In this document: positions 23,085 through 35,541 of the stretch, in pieces
Numbering within the stretch: the stretch's first letter is position 1
How the letters are laid out: each line of letters opens with the position of its first letter
NCBI GenBank assembly: GCA_050084985.1
Contig: JBITNC010000001.1
Coordinates: forward strand, 75,888,001-75,952,000
Source: Nageia nagi
Taxonomy: Eukaryota > Pinophyta
DNA: 64,000 nucleotides
Reading direction: 5' to 3'
Notes under the pieces: generated by a model
Told to the model about the DNA's origin: nothing
The model's database searches: none
Seen by the model: the letters and a program-made list of their open reading frames with translations, nothing else
Program-made: the position numbers and the translations under genes

Positions 23085-24290
23085 TCGAAAGACTTAACAA
23101 AATCATCTAGGAAAGCATTTAAGATAAAAACTTTTAACTTTTACATGATACAAGATGTCTTGTACCATAGGGGTTTTGACAAGATATTGCTCAGATGTTT
23201 AGAATGGGCTAATTCATAAATTGCTATTTCATGCACACATGATGGAATTTACAAAGGAGATTTTAGTGGCTCTATTATTACAAAATAATTAATGTGTATG
23301 TGATACTACTAGACTACTATGGAACATGACTGTATGGAATATGTGATAAAGTGTGTTAAATGTCAACAACATGTAAATCTATTTAATCAACATTCACATA
23401 CATTACAACCCATGCAATCACTATGGCCATTCTCAAGATGGGGGTTAGATTTAATAGGTCAAATATCCCCTATTTCCTCATGAGGTCATAAATTTATAAT
23501 AACTACTACAAAATATTTTATGAAGTGGGTTGAAGACATCCCTATGATTTCAACAAAAGGGAAAAAAATAGCAGAATTTGTACAAAACCATAATATGTGT
23601 CATTTTGGAATTTTGGCTCAAATTATTACTGATAATGGGAAAAGCTTCAAAAATAAGGAAGTATAAGCTTTATGTAAAGGATATCATATCCGATTAAGCT
23701 TCTTGATACCTTACTATCCCCAAGAAATTGGCCAAGCTAAAGCAAAAAATAAAACCATTTGTAGTATTTTATTAAAAAACGTTGATGATTCCCACCAAGA
23801 TTGACATGCAAGAATTCCACACGCATTATGGGCTTATCAAACTAGTATTTGAAATCCTATTGGAGTAACCTTGTTTTCCTTAGTTTACGAGGTAGAAGTA
23901 GTATTACCCTTGGAAATAGAAATTTCCTCTCCATGAATTATCTTATAAGATTATATCACAGGTGATGCAACTCATCAAACAAGATTAGTTCAATTATTAC
24001 TTCTAGACAAAAGAAGAGTCAATGCATTAGAGCATCTGCATAATTATCAAAATCATATCAAATGGGTTTTTGATAAAAAAAAAAAGTTAAAATTCATGAA
24101 TTTAATATAGGATATTTGGTTTTAAAAGAAAATCAATAAACTTCTTGAATGGAATGATAACTTCATGACAAGTTTGCTCCTAACTAGTTAGGTCCCTATA
24201 TAATTAATAGAAAATTTGGATCTAAAGCTTATCTTATGAAGGTAATGAAGAGCATGAACCTATAAACATCATGCATCTTCATCTTTTCTA
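23085..24290 (+). pseudogene. int: Integrase of Tat element 1
   Basis: The frame shifts by one relative to RT. An N-terminal finger part reads HDCMEYVIKCVKCQQHVN. The core has WGLDLIG with Asp at 23448, IITDNGKSF with Asp at 23631, and PYYPQEIGQAKAKNKTI, where the catalytic Glu position (23739-23741) is AAA, Lys. The spacing from the second Asp is exactly 35 residues, as in D,D(35)E. The C-terminal part includes HALWAYQTSI, then DKRRVNALEHLHNYQNHIKW. Integrase joins element DNA to the chromosome. The Glu-to-Lys change and several stops make this copy inactive. Confidence 0.9.
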
Positions 24291-24407
24291 TAGTTAATAA
24301 GCTTTTTTTATTTTTAATTATATATATTGTAAATAGTCTTTTAGTTAAAAATCAACAAAACTATTTTTCTTAAAACTTATACATATCTAATGTATTTGAA
24401 ACAAAAA

Positions 24408-25577
24408 ATGGTGTTAAAAAAGAGTAAAAGCATCCACTTGATTTCTGATCAAAGAGGAATTTGATATATATATTGGTACAAGAAACCAAGATACTTTGGA
24501 GATAGGGATATAACAAAATTATCACTATATACTTTACCTAGAAGTAGAAATTTCCTTCATATATGTATTGATCTACAAGGAATCCTACCCTTAAAATTAT
24601 CTCCAGAAAGCTACCAAGGGTGGGAGATAAGTGTTTGAGGAGATAACTTGGAGATATATGTAGATAAATCCATGTATCACCTGATTCATGCATATTATTT
24701 CACCCAAGTTTGCATGATAAACTTATTATATCGATATTGGCCCACATCAACCCCTAAGATCATAGTTAACTGCTTCTTCAATAATTGGATCCAAAATAGA
24801 GTAATTAATACTTGGCCAGATGAGGATTTTCTATTTACATGGGTAGATCAAATGACCAAAGACCTATGTCATCATAAAATAGTGTATGATTTTTACACAG
24901 TGTTTGTTCATAAGCCTCAATGATTAGTTAGATGTGTGCAACAAATTGATCAATGATTTTCCCAAATTAGGTCAAGATTCCTTGATCCTCCTGTATGTAA
25001 TAGTCAAATAAGAGCTTTAATGCCAAAAAGAGAAGAACATAATGAAAAAACATAATTATAATTTAATCTCATAAGTCATGATTTTATTGATAGATACCTA
25101 GAAGATCACTACATGTATGCATTACGAAAGTGTCCTTACAATGAGATAACCTATTTCTTCACTTTACCAAAAGAAATTCAAGAAGTTATAACCATGAATT
25201 TTTTCAATCATCAAGGAACTAATGCATAGGATTTAAAAATTAATAACATTGAGGAATCCATTGAATTAGAAGTAAAGGACATGTGGATGGAAACTGAATC
25301 CCTAACAAATTGGATCCATCTATTTTGCTTGCATTGGCCTTACAAGAGACCTAGAATATTGCTAAATTGTCTTGATCATATGACCCTATGATGTTATGGG
25401 AGATCACTCTTCATAACTGAGGTTATCAATGACTTGGTACTTGAGTATAATACCCATTCAATTTTGTGTAATGAAATTATATATTATTATTGTTCATTAT
25501 TTAGTAAAACTTGTTGTTTAAATGATCCTACCAATGTAAAACCAAGGTTTCAAAGGACTTTTGAATGCCTTAATTAA
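24408..25577 (+). pseudogene. Unrecognised sense ORF downstream of integrase
   Basis: In the same frame as integrase, about 390 codons from ATG 24408 to TAA 25575 are readable with roughly eight in-frame stops and no frameshift. Long clean runs include YHLIHAYYFTQVCMINLLYR, WPDEDFLFTWVDQMTKDLCH, DFIDRYLEDHYMYALRKCPY and EIQEVITMNFFNHQG. Such persistence in an element this old suggests real past coding. It is rich in aromatic residues and His/Cys. It does not look like Gag, envelope or any Pol domain, and I cannot name it. It lies where Tat/Ogre elements sometimes carry extra ORFs. Confidence 0.55.
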
Positions 25578-26142
25578 AGAAGAATGAGGTCATGACTAAA
25601 ATTATAAAAAATGAGTATGTCTAGTATCTCATAGATAGCATGATCTCCCTCACATCATTACTTCTCCCTCAATCTCCATAGTCCTTAGGGATTCCATCTC
25701 ATATTCCATTTCTTAAAAATGATGAGGCTTCAATATCATCAATTATGCCAAAATGCATCATTAAGAAGTTCAAGCATCATCCCCTAGTTTCATCACTTAT
25801 TTTGTATCTTATATGTTATTAACCATCCATTCTAGGACCAAGATCTACTCATTTTGCATCATGACCTCCATACTTTTACTTCTTGGATCGTAAAGGTTAC
25901 GTTATTCATAAAAAACAAGGTGATCATTGCTACTCAAGAATTGTAAAAGTTTTTTCACTCTAATAAAAGTAAAATTATCAAAATAATCATCATGTACATA
26001 TGTGAATAAAAATCATAAAAAGATTCAAAATAAAAGCCTTTTTATATGAATATATGTGTATGTACATATGTTCTTATCTTTAAAAAACTTTATATAAATT
26101 CAAAAATGCTTGCATATGACATTGTAGGTGGTTGGTTGTACT
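25578..26142. other. AT-rich spacer within Tat element 1
   Basis: No frame stays open for a useful length and no repeat stands out. Probably 3' untranslated sequence between two former ORFs. Confidence 0.4.
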
Positions 26143-26835
26143 TTGCATACATCAGGCATCATGACTCATCTACATTGTATTAGTCCTCCACACCAATAAA
26201 TGAGAAGGGTCCTTAGATTATAATACCCCTTTCCCATGGGAATCATCATCCCTTTGTACCTCATAGTCACCCTATACAATTCTTAGTGACCCTTTAGGAT
26301 ACCTCATCCAATCCCAAAATTAGAGAAAGATCGATTTGATCAATTGCCCGATAGTATAGAATATCATATTTTATCCATGGTAGTCTTAACCATTACACTA
26401 GATAGATCTGACCATAATGCCTTAAGAAATTCTCATCGAATAGAGATTTTTATTGATCACTAGCTTTGTTGGGGAACTTGTGTAATTTATGATATAATTG
26501 ATGAAGAGTTCTTTCAAAATCTCATATGCATGTTCTCAAGACCTAATTTCATATGGAGTATTATGATTGATACTCTTATTACCCCATTGGTAATCAAATT
26601 TGTCCAATTATGTGGGCCATGTATTCTATATCCTAAAGATCTTTCCAATGATGTCACCATATCCCATCTTTTATCCATAAACCTTTCGTGCTAGGATTTC
26701 ATGTTGTCTATATCTATCACCTATGATTCTATACAATGGGCCATTGATCATACCATTTGCACTCACTATCATTTCCATCCTTTCACCCATGATGACTTGT
26801 TATAGATTCTTGACCAATTAGGAAACCCATAAAAA
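26143..26835 (+). pseudogene. Second unrecognised sense ORF remnant
   Basis: One frame is largely readable: IPHPIPKLEKDRFDQLPDSI, LTITLDRSDHNALRNSHRIE, CGPCILYPKDLSNDVTISHL, SITYDSIQWAIDHTICTHYH. The second half (26329-26832) has only three stops. It ends at taa just before an A-rich tract. The upstream half is poorer. No family is recognised. It could be a separate ORF or the far end of the 24408-25577 coding unit after loss of the middle. Confidence 0.4.
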
Positions 26836-29399
26836 ATTACAAAAAACCAAAAAACAAAAATCATAAAATACCAAAAAAAAATCAAAATTCAAAAAATCCA
26901 TAAAAAATATAAAAATACAAAAAATAAAATATTATTTATTGTATATATAATTAGAATAGTACTTTTAAAGCATCTTGGCTACTAGGTGCACTGCCCTTGT
27001 GTTCATATTATTCCACTTTGTTCATAAATGTTTAGTCCTTTACCTTGAATGTCATAATTATTAGATACTAATAATAATGAAAGAGGTAACTAATCAAGCT
27101 ATATGTATTCATATATCATACATATATCCAGATAATATTCATCCATATATATAGTTGTATTTACGAATAAAGAAGCAAGCAATGAATACTCCACTCATAT
27201 TTACTTTTAGTTGAAAGATCCTATGTCAAGATTTCAAAAACTTAGGATGATAAAAAGACATAACTATGATATATGGTGGTGCATAATAGGCTGATACACT
27301 TCTCATATTAAAATCTTGAAACAATAAAGAATTGAGTACTTCTTGAGCATAAATTTGAGTGTGATTCTTCTAGTTTTTTGCTTCATCCTAAACCCTAGGC
27401 TAGGATAGAAGAGAAAGAAGAAAAGAAAGAAAATAAAATAAATAAAGATTTAGAATTTGGGCTATTACTGTATCCTCTATCAGGGCTATGAACTCCTAAC
27501 TAGTAATAGGGCTAGGTTGTAATGGAATGCAGGGTTAACCTTCACTAGGGCTATGGACACATTTTGGAAATGAAGTCTACCTTACAAAAACATAAAAATA
27601 ACCATACCTCACAATTTTTAATCCTAGGGTATTCAATTTGTGAATGTAAAGAGAATGAAATGAATATCATTGCACACACATGAGTCTATGGTAAACTTAA
27701 GCTAGTAGATGAGACCAAAGCAAAAGATTAATCGACAAAACTAGGTATTGAAGATATTATTCATTACACTTATTTATTTATTTATATTCATTCATCACAT
27801 ACCATCATACATCATTATATTATAAACTTGATAAGTTTCCAAAGCGTGAAGATTGATGTCTAAATTATTATGTCATTCATAAATACCTTAGTTCATTAAC
27901 TTTCATACATTTTTATATTCATATATTATTTTTCCATATGCATTTATGTGTATCCATTATTACATCCATAAGTGTTTTGTAAATATTGTATTTTTTACAT
28001 CCATATCATTCATGATATTACATATGTTTATACTAGTATATTATGTCTAAGCCATGTATAAAAGTAGCCAAGAAGATGAAAAAATGATGCATCTGATTTC
28101 CCTCTCCTACAACTCAAATCTTATTTTACAAACATCGTAATCCTATATAAATATAAAAATCACTTTGAATTAACAAAACATATCATAAGTAAAGCATTAA
28201 ACTAAATAAAATATAGAAATTAAAACATTCATACATCTCCATCTTAAAATATAGACACATATATCTAAAATATAAAATGTTTGTATACATCAACATAATA
28301 CTAAAGCATGCATATAAAAGTCTAGGCTATCATCATATATATATGTCAAAAAATATAACCAAATGTTTATCACATCATCTATCCATCATATATAGAAAAA
28401 CTAACCATCGATCATGACTACCATGATCCAAAAAATAGATAAGTTCATCAACAAACAAGCCTATGACTAGCATGTCTAAACATATGAAATGATCATACCC
28501 TCATGATCTCAAAAAATAAATGACATAATCTATAAAAAAATCCACAAGTATAACATGAAAAATAAAAAATATGTGATCCAATCACTAAGATATCCTCATG
28601 AGATGCCCTCCCCATGATCTATTAGATTACCAACTTTGCCCTACCTATATGGGTAATACCCATTGAACTTGTAGGACTCATAGCCTAAGTTGCTCTATGA
28701 ATCTCAGATGATCTCACTGCATGCTATGGACAAAACCCCACCTATTCCATTATGACTATGTGATGTGGGAGGTATAACATCCATGCCCTATGTATTGGTA
28801 GTCCTCTCAACCCCATTAGCTGCTTGATAAACTAAAACATCCATAGGAACATATGAAATAGGAGGAATTGGATATAACATGCCAGGAACATATGGAGGTA
28901 CTTTGATCAACCATGTTTGAAAAATAGAAGAATAATAATCCCTTTGCTAAATAATACCTTTAAAATGAACATTGATGGCTGATTAGCTCCCTTACAGATG
29001 TACTAGCTCCTTTGAATTATGAGGAGGCTTAAGCATCATCCCTCTCTTGATAATATCTATCTCTCTTATCTTGGTAATGATACATATGAGTGCTAAGTTG
29101 AGAAATGTAATACCTCAACTCATAGATATCACATAGGAGTGTATAAACACTTAATACCTATGGAGGAGGTGCTCTACCTCATATTGCACCATTGGTTGGT
29201 GTACCTACCTTAGTCTCCTCATCCTGATCAACTATGTCTTATGGCTCATCAATCACTTGCTCCTTAATCTACTCCCTATAGGCTCATCATCAGCTCTCTC
29301 TCTAACCTCAGCTGCTACATATGACTCATCATCTCACTAACATACATGATGACCCACCTTCTCTCTAACATCTCCCTCTATCTTAACCTACCATCATGC
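26836..29399. other. AT-rich 3' region of Tat element 1
   Basis: 26836-27430 matches 62770-63400 in element 2: an A-rich tract, gaagcatcttggctatt-type sequence, and gctaggatagag before an A/G-rich run. 27430-28560 shows no gene. 28560-29400 on the minus strand may be the eroded acidic tail of the plant-mobile-domain pseudogene but is not readable in one frame. Confidence 0.45.
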
Positions 29400-30546
29400 C
29401 AGGAACTCATCAGTATCTCCTACATCATCAACCTTATAATCCTCAACTAAGGGATCCTCTTATGTCAAATCAAACTCTACATACATGATTTGTTGGATGC
29501 CCTCAATAGGAACCTCTCCCTCCCTGAAGAATCAGATAGGATCAGGTCGTATATCCTACACAAGGCTAAAAATGATGTTGCACACACTCAAAGTAAAAAT
29601 ACTCTAGGAAGTCTATCCTCCTCCCACTAAGAAATCTAGCCTGTCTGATGCTAACAAGCTAGGCAACAAGCTCATCTTAATCTAGATAAGAGTGGTAAGG
29701 TCTAAACCTCACCTAATTAGACACCAAGTGCAACAACAAATACTAATAGTATATGACATCATGGCATATACCATCAAAGGGACATGAGTAGAAATCATCA
29801 CTCCATTATAAAATACTAGCTAGATAGGTAAAGTGTGTCTCAAAGCTAGGAACTAGAAGTCCATGAGGGTGATGACATGGATGTACTCATATTCCCAAGC
29901 CTATAGGATGATCATAATTAAAAATAATGATTTGTCACCCAATGAATAAAAGAAAAGCTCTCTATAAATATATGCTATGAGAGTAGGATCCCAAGCATAA
30001 ATAGTACTATGATGAATCATATCAACCACCATATGTAATAGTAACCAAGGAAATTAGCCACTACCTATATCTAGAAGTGCATAACACTAGATAAATCCCA
30101 TCAAGTAATAAGCTCATAGAATTCTTTGTTGATCATTCTGCTAGTACCTAAAATATGAGAAGCCACCTAAGAACTTATCACCTAAAACTCTATCAGCTGC
30201 ATCTGCTCCATAAATGGTAATAATATTAGGATACATTGACTCTTACTCCATATCATGCTAAATCTAATATCCTTTAATTAACAAATGATATAAATGATGG
30301 ATGTCCTCCATCATGATAGTCATCTCCCCTATCGAAATATGGAAGATGTCAGTTGAAGAGTCCCATCTCTCCAACAAAGCTAATAGTAATGGGTAATCCC
30401 AATGAATGCAACCCATATAGGGTCCAACTCTAAAACCCACACTGTGTAGGAATGTGTGTTCCTCATTTGTTAATATATCTTGGCCCTCTAACAAGATCCT
30501 AGGGTATTGCTTGCATGGATCAAAAATCTCTAAGACCTAAGATAGT
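29400..30546 (-). pseudogene. Antisense plant mobile domain (PMD) pseudogene
   Basis: Read on the minus strand from about 30546, a frame gives ILTNEEHTFLHSVGFRVG, then LLALLERWDSSTDIFHISIG, then EMTIMMEDIHHLYHLLIKGY to a stop at 30264. This is the start of the plant mobile (aminotransferase-like) domain: ERW, then T-x-F-H-x3-GE-x-TI-x2-ED. In shifted frames TIYAWDPTLIAYIYRELFF and AWEYEYIHV near 29900 give the later conserved blocks. An acidic segment (EDPLVEDYKVDDVGDTDEF) follows near 29400-29460. PMD proteins occur in host genes and in transposons. Here the domain sits inside LTR boundaries, opposite to pol, so it belongs to the element. It has stops and several frameshifts. Confidence 0.75.
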
Positions 30547-32130
30547 CATGTGAAAAAAGTTAACTTAGCATAAAAAAATTATTTTTTCTCTAGGGATGAT
30601 CATTTGAGATTGAGGTTAATATTAGTAAAATTACCAATGATTGTTATTTATCATCAACATTTCTATAAACCCTCAACCCTTGTCGATGATCATGGCCAAG
30701 GGTTTTGAAAAAATTCAAAAAACTTATAAAAAAGGAAAAATAATTTGCAAAAGTAAATGGACTAAAACATTAAAAATTTATTCTAAGCATTGTTAGGGTT
30801 TTCATTTTGGATTTTAACAATTAAAATTAACACATTAAGAAAAAAAATTAAAAGGGGGTTTTTTAAACCCTACCTCCTCCCTCATTGGCCTCTTACATGG
30901 TGTTAAGCATCCTTATGGTGGCATTGTTGCTCCAATAAATGATGGGAAGGAAATGTAGGCTCAACACTTAGCTTGTAGGGTAAAGGGGAATATAGCTTTA
31001 ACTTGGTATAAAAAATAAATAAGAAAATGATAGCAAGCCTTTTTATTTTTATCCCCTGCAAAGTCGAATGCTAGTGATTTTTAATCAAGCACTAGCAATC
31101 CATAATGATCATCGATGATCTTTAGGGGATCAACAATGACCCAAAAAAAAAAGATTTTTCCTAGCTCAAAGTTATCTAGGTATTTCAACAACAAAAATAC
31201 TTGAGTTCCCTCCTATGTGCTTACTAATGTTTTTTATTCAAATTGAAAAAACCTTAAAAATCCAAAAAAAATTGGAAAAGTTTCGAGGAATGTTGAAAAT
31301 TATTTAGGCCTATAATTAATTGTAAATATTAATGAGAAAATTCAAAATAAAATACAATATTTAAAGCTATTTACAAATCTTCATATATCTTTTGAATGAC
31401 CAACAAAAATTCAACCAAGGGCAAAACATTTACATGAGAACTTAAGATATATTTCTAAATTTGAATAAAACACTTACACTCAAAAATTGCTCACATCAAA
31501 AATATCATACAAACATAAAAAATAATACAAAATAATTAAAAAGTCCTAAAAAATATATATGTCAAATGTAAAATTGAAACATATCTTTCACTTGTTAAAC
31601 TTGGTCTAAGCCAAAGGCTTTGAAAACACCTAAAGCTCTTGAGTAACTTTGAATTCAAAAAATGACTCTTCTTTTAATAGTTAAAAGGAGGATTGGTTTG
31701 TATGATTAAAATTATTGGATAAACTTTTGTGCAATATCATCAAGTAACCCATCTACTAGGACAAAAGTAGAATGATCAAAGTTTTTGTATTTGCATGGGA
31801 GCTTCTTTATCATACACTAGCTATGGCATATGCCTGACAGCTAAGACTCCATCTGTATCCTGCCAACACAACACCATAGTATAGTGATAACTATCTAAAT
31901 TATGCCTTGCAATACAATCTTGATTTCTTTCAAAATGTGTCAAATGCAAAAGAATAAAAAATGGATTTGGTCATAATCCAATCACTCAAATTCATCTTAT
32001 TCATAGAGGATAAGTTAATTGAAATTCTTAACCTAAGGTCAGGAACATGAGTCTAAGACTTCATTACATCCCCTCTCAAAGAGGCTTAGTTTTTTGAAAT
32101 AATCCCTACCTATAAAATATTGGGTATTTC
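30547..32130. other. 3' non-coding region of Tat element 1
   Basis: No gene seen. Lys-rich runs on either strand come from A-rich sequence. A promoter for the antisense pseudogene would lie here, but no clear minus-strand TATA element was identified. Confidence 0.4.
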
Positions 32131-32145
32131 AAAAAAGGGGCAAAA
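32131..32145 (+). other. Polypurine tract of Tat element 1
   Basis: aaaaaaggggcaaaa abuts the 3' LTR start TGTAGACACC at 32146. One pyrimidine interrupts it. It would prime plus-strand DNA synthesis. Confidence 0.75.
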
Positions 32146-32945
32146 TGTAGACACCTAAAAATGACCCCTCTTTAAATAAATGAGAGAAGGAAATAAAAAT
32201 TTAAGCAACTAATAAAGTTTGCTAAAACCCCTCTAGTCATTGGCGATCTAAGAAAAAATAGAGAAGTCAGGGCACCCAAGAAATAAACCAACAGATCTTA
32301 GATGACTCATCCTTGATTCTATACATTTCCCATGTGGATAGAAATTGTGAAAAGATTGGATATGCTTTTTTATCCAATCCTTGTATCCAAAATAACAACC
32401 TTGACCACCCTTAAAAATCTATAAATTAAACCTTTTCCTAAGCAGAAGAGGATCCAAGTTATTGCAACCTTACTCTAATAGAATACATTTAGACTTTTAG
32501 TGAGTAAATACATTACATTTTTCTATGCTTTCATGCTTGTATTTTCATTATACTTTTATGCATTTTATCTATGTGATTAGGTATGTTTGATAGGTTTCCT
32601 ATTAGTATATGTGTAAGATTTGTAGGTGCATGGTAGCTGGTTTGAGCAAAAGAAGACTAAGCAATCAAAGATCATCACCAACATTTCCTTGCAGGTTTTG
32701 GAGATACTATTGATGGCTCACAAACATCAAAATAACCATTCAAATGGAGCCTAAGGGAGCCTATATATCCCTTCACTATAATCAAAATCCCTTACTCTAC
32801 AAGGTACTATTGTACATCACAAATCGATATGAGATTTTTCATTATAAACTAATTATTGAGGTTTACACCAAAGATAAATAAAGAGTTTTGTTGGTTGTAA
32901 CATATCTTGTTTTGCATGCTTGTAGGGTTTTTTTTGGGGTAAACA
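32146..32945 (+). repeat. 3' LTR of Tat element 1
   Basis: 800 bp, TG...CA intact. It shares the region gaagactaagcaatcaaaga and the end ggggtaaaca with the other Tat LTRs. It lacks about 75 bp present in the 5' LTR. The small minus-strand frame at 32853-33035 crosses its edge and is not a gene. Confidence 0.85.
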
Positions 32946-33125
32946 GGTCCAAAACACCCCTAAAATCCTAAACATTAAACAATTGGTGTGGGTTTCAAAT
33001 GACCAACCCATCCCCATGAATGATGCCCCAGTCATGTAGTTTAGAGTCTAAACTAGAGTAGAATCTAGCAAGAAATAGAAATAGGCTACCCCAAGAAGGA
33101 AAGTGGGTAAATAGTAATGATCATG
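32946..33125 (+). pseudogene. Continuation of the unrecognised coding region split by Tat element 1
   Basis: Directly after the target duplication the frame that was open at 15251 can continue (KTPLKS, then TLNNWCGFQM, then LARNRNRLPQEGKWVN) with a few stops. This is expected if the Tat element landed inside a coding region. The product is unknown, as for 14006-15251. Confidence 0.4.
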
Positions 33126-33954
33126 GTGCATTTTCTAGCTAATAGAATTGTATTTTATATGTTTCCTTATAATTTGACATATATTTCATGATAATTACAA
33201 ATAGTTTTTTAGCTGCTATCCTATTCCATTTTGGCTACCACCAACTATAGCTAGGTAGCAGTTTCAAACTTTTTGAAACTATTTTTGTGACTAATTTTGG
33301 GTTTCTAGATTAAACCCTATGTTGTGATAATATATTTTACCCTTATTATCAGAAACAAAACCTTGAGTATCCTATTATACAACCTAAAAAGACTAGGTCA
33401 TGAAAAATATATGCCAATTCTCCAAGAAGATAAAGTAAAAGAGTACAAAGACTACACCTTAATAATGAATATGATAGTACTCTAGGGAATTATAGTCACT
33501 TAGCTAGAAAATAAGTAGAAAGTAATCAAGCAAGAAATTATGAACTCCCATCCTCTACATTATACGTACTCACCAAAGTCTTGTTTATTCCCTAAGCTAG
33601 AAAATTGTTAGCTCCAAAAACATATCTTTCTTTTCTTATCTAAACATTGTAAGAAGTAAATATTGAAGTAAAATATATTTTAGGGTCCATCCTACATACC
33701 AATCTTGAATACATCAAATAAAACCAAATGATGCAATAAACTCAACATGATATGAACTTAAATCCTTGTAGACAAGCATATAAGTATTTCGAGCCATCAC
33801 AAGTTGCTTCATTAAAACTTTCCTTACCTAACATTTTTTTAAAACCTTCAGTATAAAACCAACTAATTCATAATAAATATGATCCTCTAAAACCTCTTAG
33901 AACCTAGAGCTTTTACCACATGTCCAATCCCTCAATAGTTATTTATAGAATGTG
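33126..33954. other. Spacer, no gene seen
   Basis: AT-rich, no long frame and no clear repeat. It may be an intron-like or decayed part of the coding region flanking it. Confidence 0.35.
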
Positions 33955-34455
33955 ACAAAGAATTGTATAACAACATTGATCAAGAAGACTTGGTTGATAT
34001 CTTAAAGAATGAGGTTCCTAACAAACTAGTCATCCTTGAAGCTTGGATGGATGAGCTTGATCCAGAAATAGCATTTGGTATGAGGATACCCAGATGGTTG
34101 AATGAATAATTAATAATTTTAAAGAAAGAATTAAGGTTCCTAAAGCTCAAAAGGGAATTCAAAGTTGCTTCACCTAAATACAAAATGAATATGGTTAAAA
34201 ATTTGGTACAAACCTTGGAGTAAGAGAAGGTTTGATGTTTTTGTTTATTTGTAGGACTTACTAAAGATAATAATAAAGATCCTAGTGGACCATCACAAGA
34301 AGTGGATCCTAATGATATGCTACAAAAACTTTTGTAGTTAAAATAACAAAAAGACTTCATCATGGCTTGCATCAATGAATTTGCACCTACAGTTTTAGGA
34401 GGTAGTGAGAATACCTTTTGCTATCATGTCCACCAAAAAAGGTATGAAAAATAGG
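33955..34455 (+). pseudogene. Unrecognised coding remnant, probably the 3' part of the split region
   Basis: One plus frame reads CDKELYNNIDQEDLVDILKN, LEAWMDELDPEIAFGMRIPR, LKKELRFLKLKREFKVASPK, KDNNKDPSGPSQEVDPNDML, FIMACINEFAPTVLGG and ends KRYEK-stop at about 34455. There are five in-frame stops, and the charge pattern looks helical. The 131-codon minus-strand frame over 33980-34375 is its antisense. No family is recognised. It may be the C-terminus of the protein starting at 14006, but the link is inference from strand and order. Confidence 0.45.
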
Positions 34456-34466
34456 TAACTTTTACA

Positions 34467-35412
<946 letters not shown>

Positions 35413-35541
35413 CCAAGAATAAATCTACTCATATTTCTTTATTACATATCCTAGTGTACCAAGAATAAAATATTATTTATTCTACTTTTTAACTATTGGA
35501 ATCTACTAGCTTACTAAATATATGCCTAGATTTGGGTTACA
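35413..35541 (-). repeat. Inner part of the left LTR, small minus-strand element
   Basis: Aligns with 37615-37735 (cctagtgtaccaagaataaa against cttagtgcaccaacaataaa, both ending gatttgggttaca). The outer part expected to the left is missing, and the GT array sits in its place. Confidence 0.7.

Larger units (their letters stand above)
15252..32945 (+). mobile_element. Tat-lineage Ty3/gypsy retrotransposon, 17.7 kb, complete outline
   Basis: LTRs at 15252-16129 and 32146-32945 share start TGTAGA-x-ACC and end, and are flanked by ggtca (15247-15251) and ggtcc (32946-32950), a 5-bp duplication with one change. Inside, in order on the plus strand: primer site, repeat-bearing leader, a barely readable Gag region, protease, RT, RNase H, a second archaeal-type RNase H, integrase, two extra sense frames, an antisense plant-mobile-domain pseudogene, and a polypurine tract. 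The second RNase H marks the Tat/Ogre group. Extra ORFs, some antisense, are known in that group. All coding parts carry stops or frameshifts. Confidence 0.85.

Noticed and set aside
33980-34375. 131-codon minus-strand frame
   Set aside because: It is antisense to a better plus-strand reading with acidic and basic helical segments and no low-complexity Ser/Phe bias.
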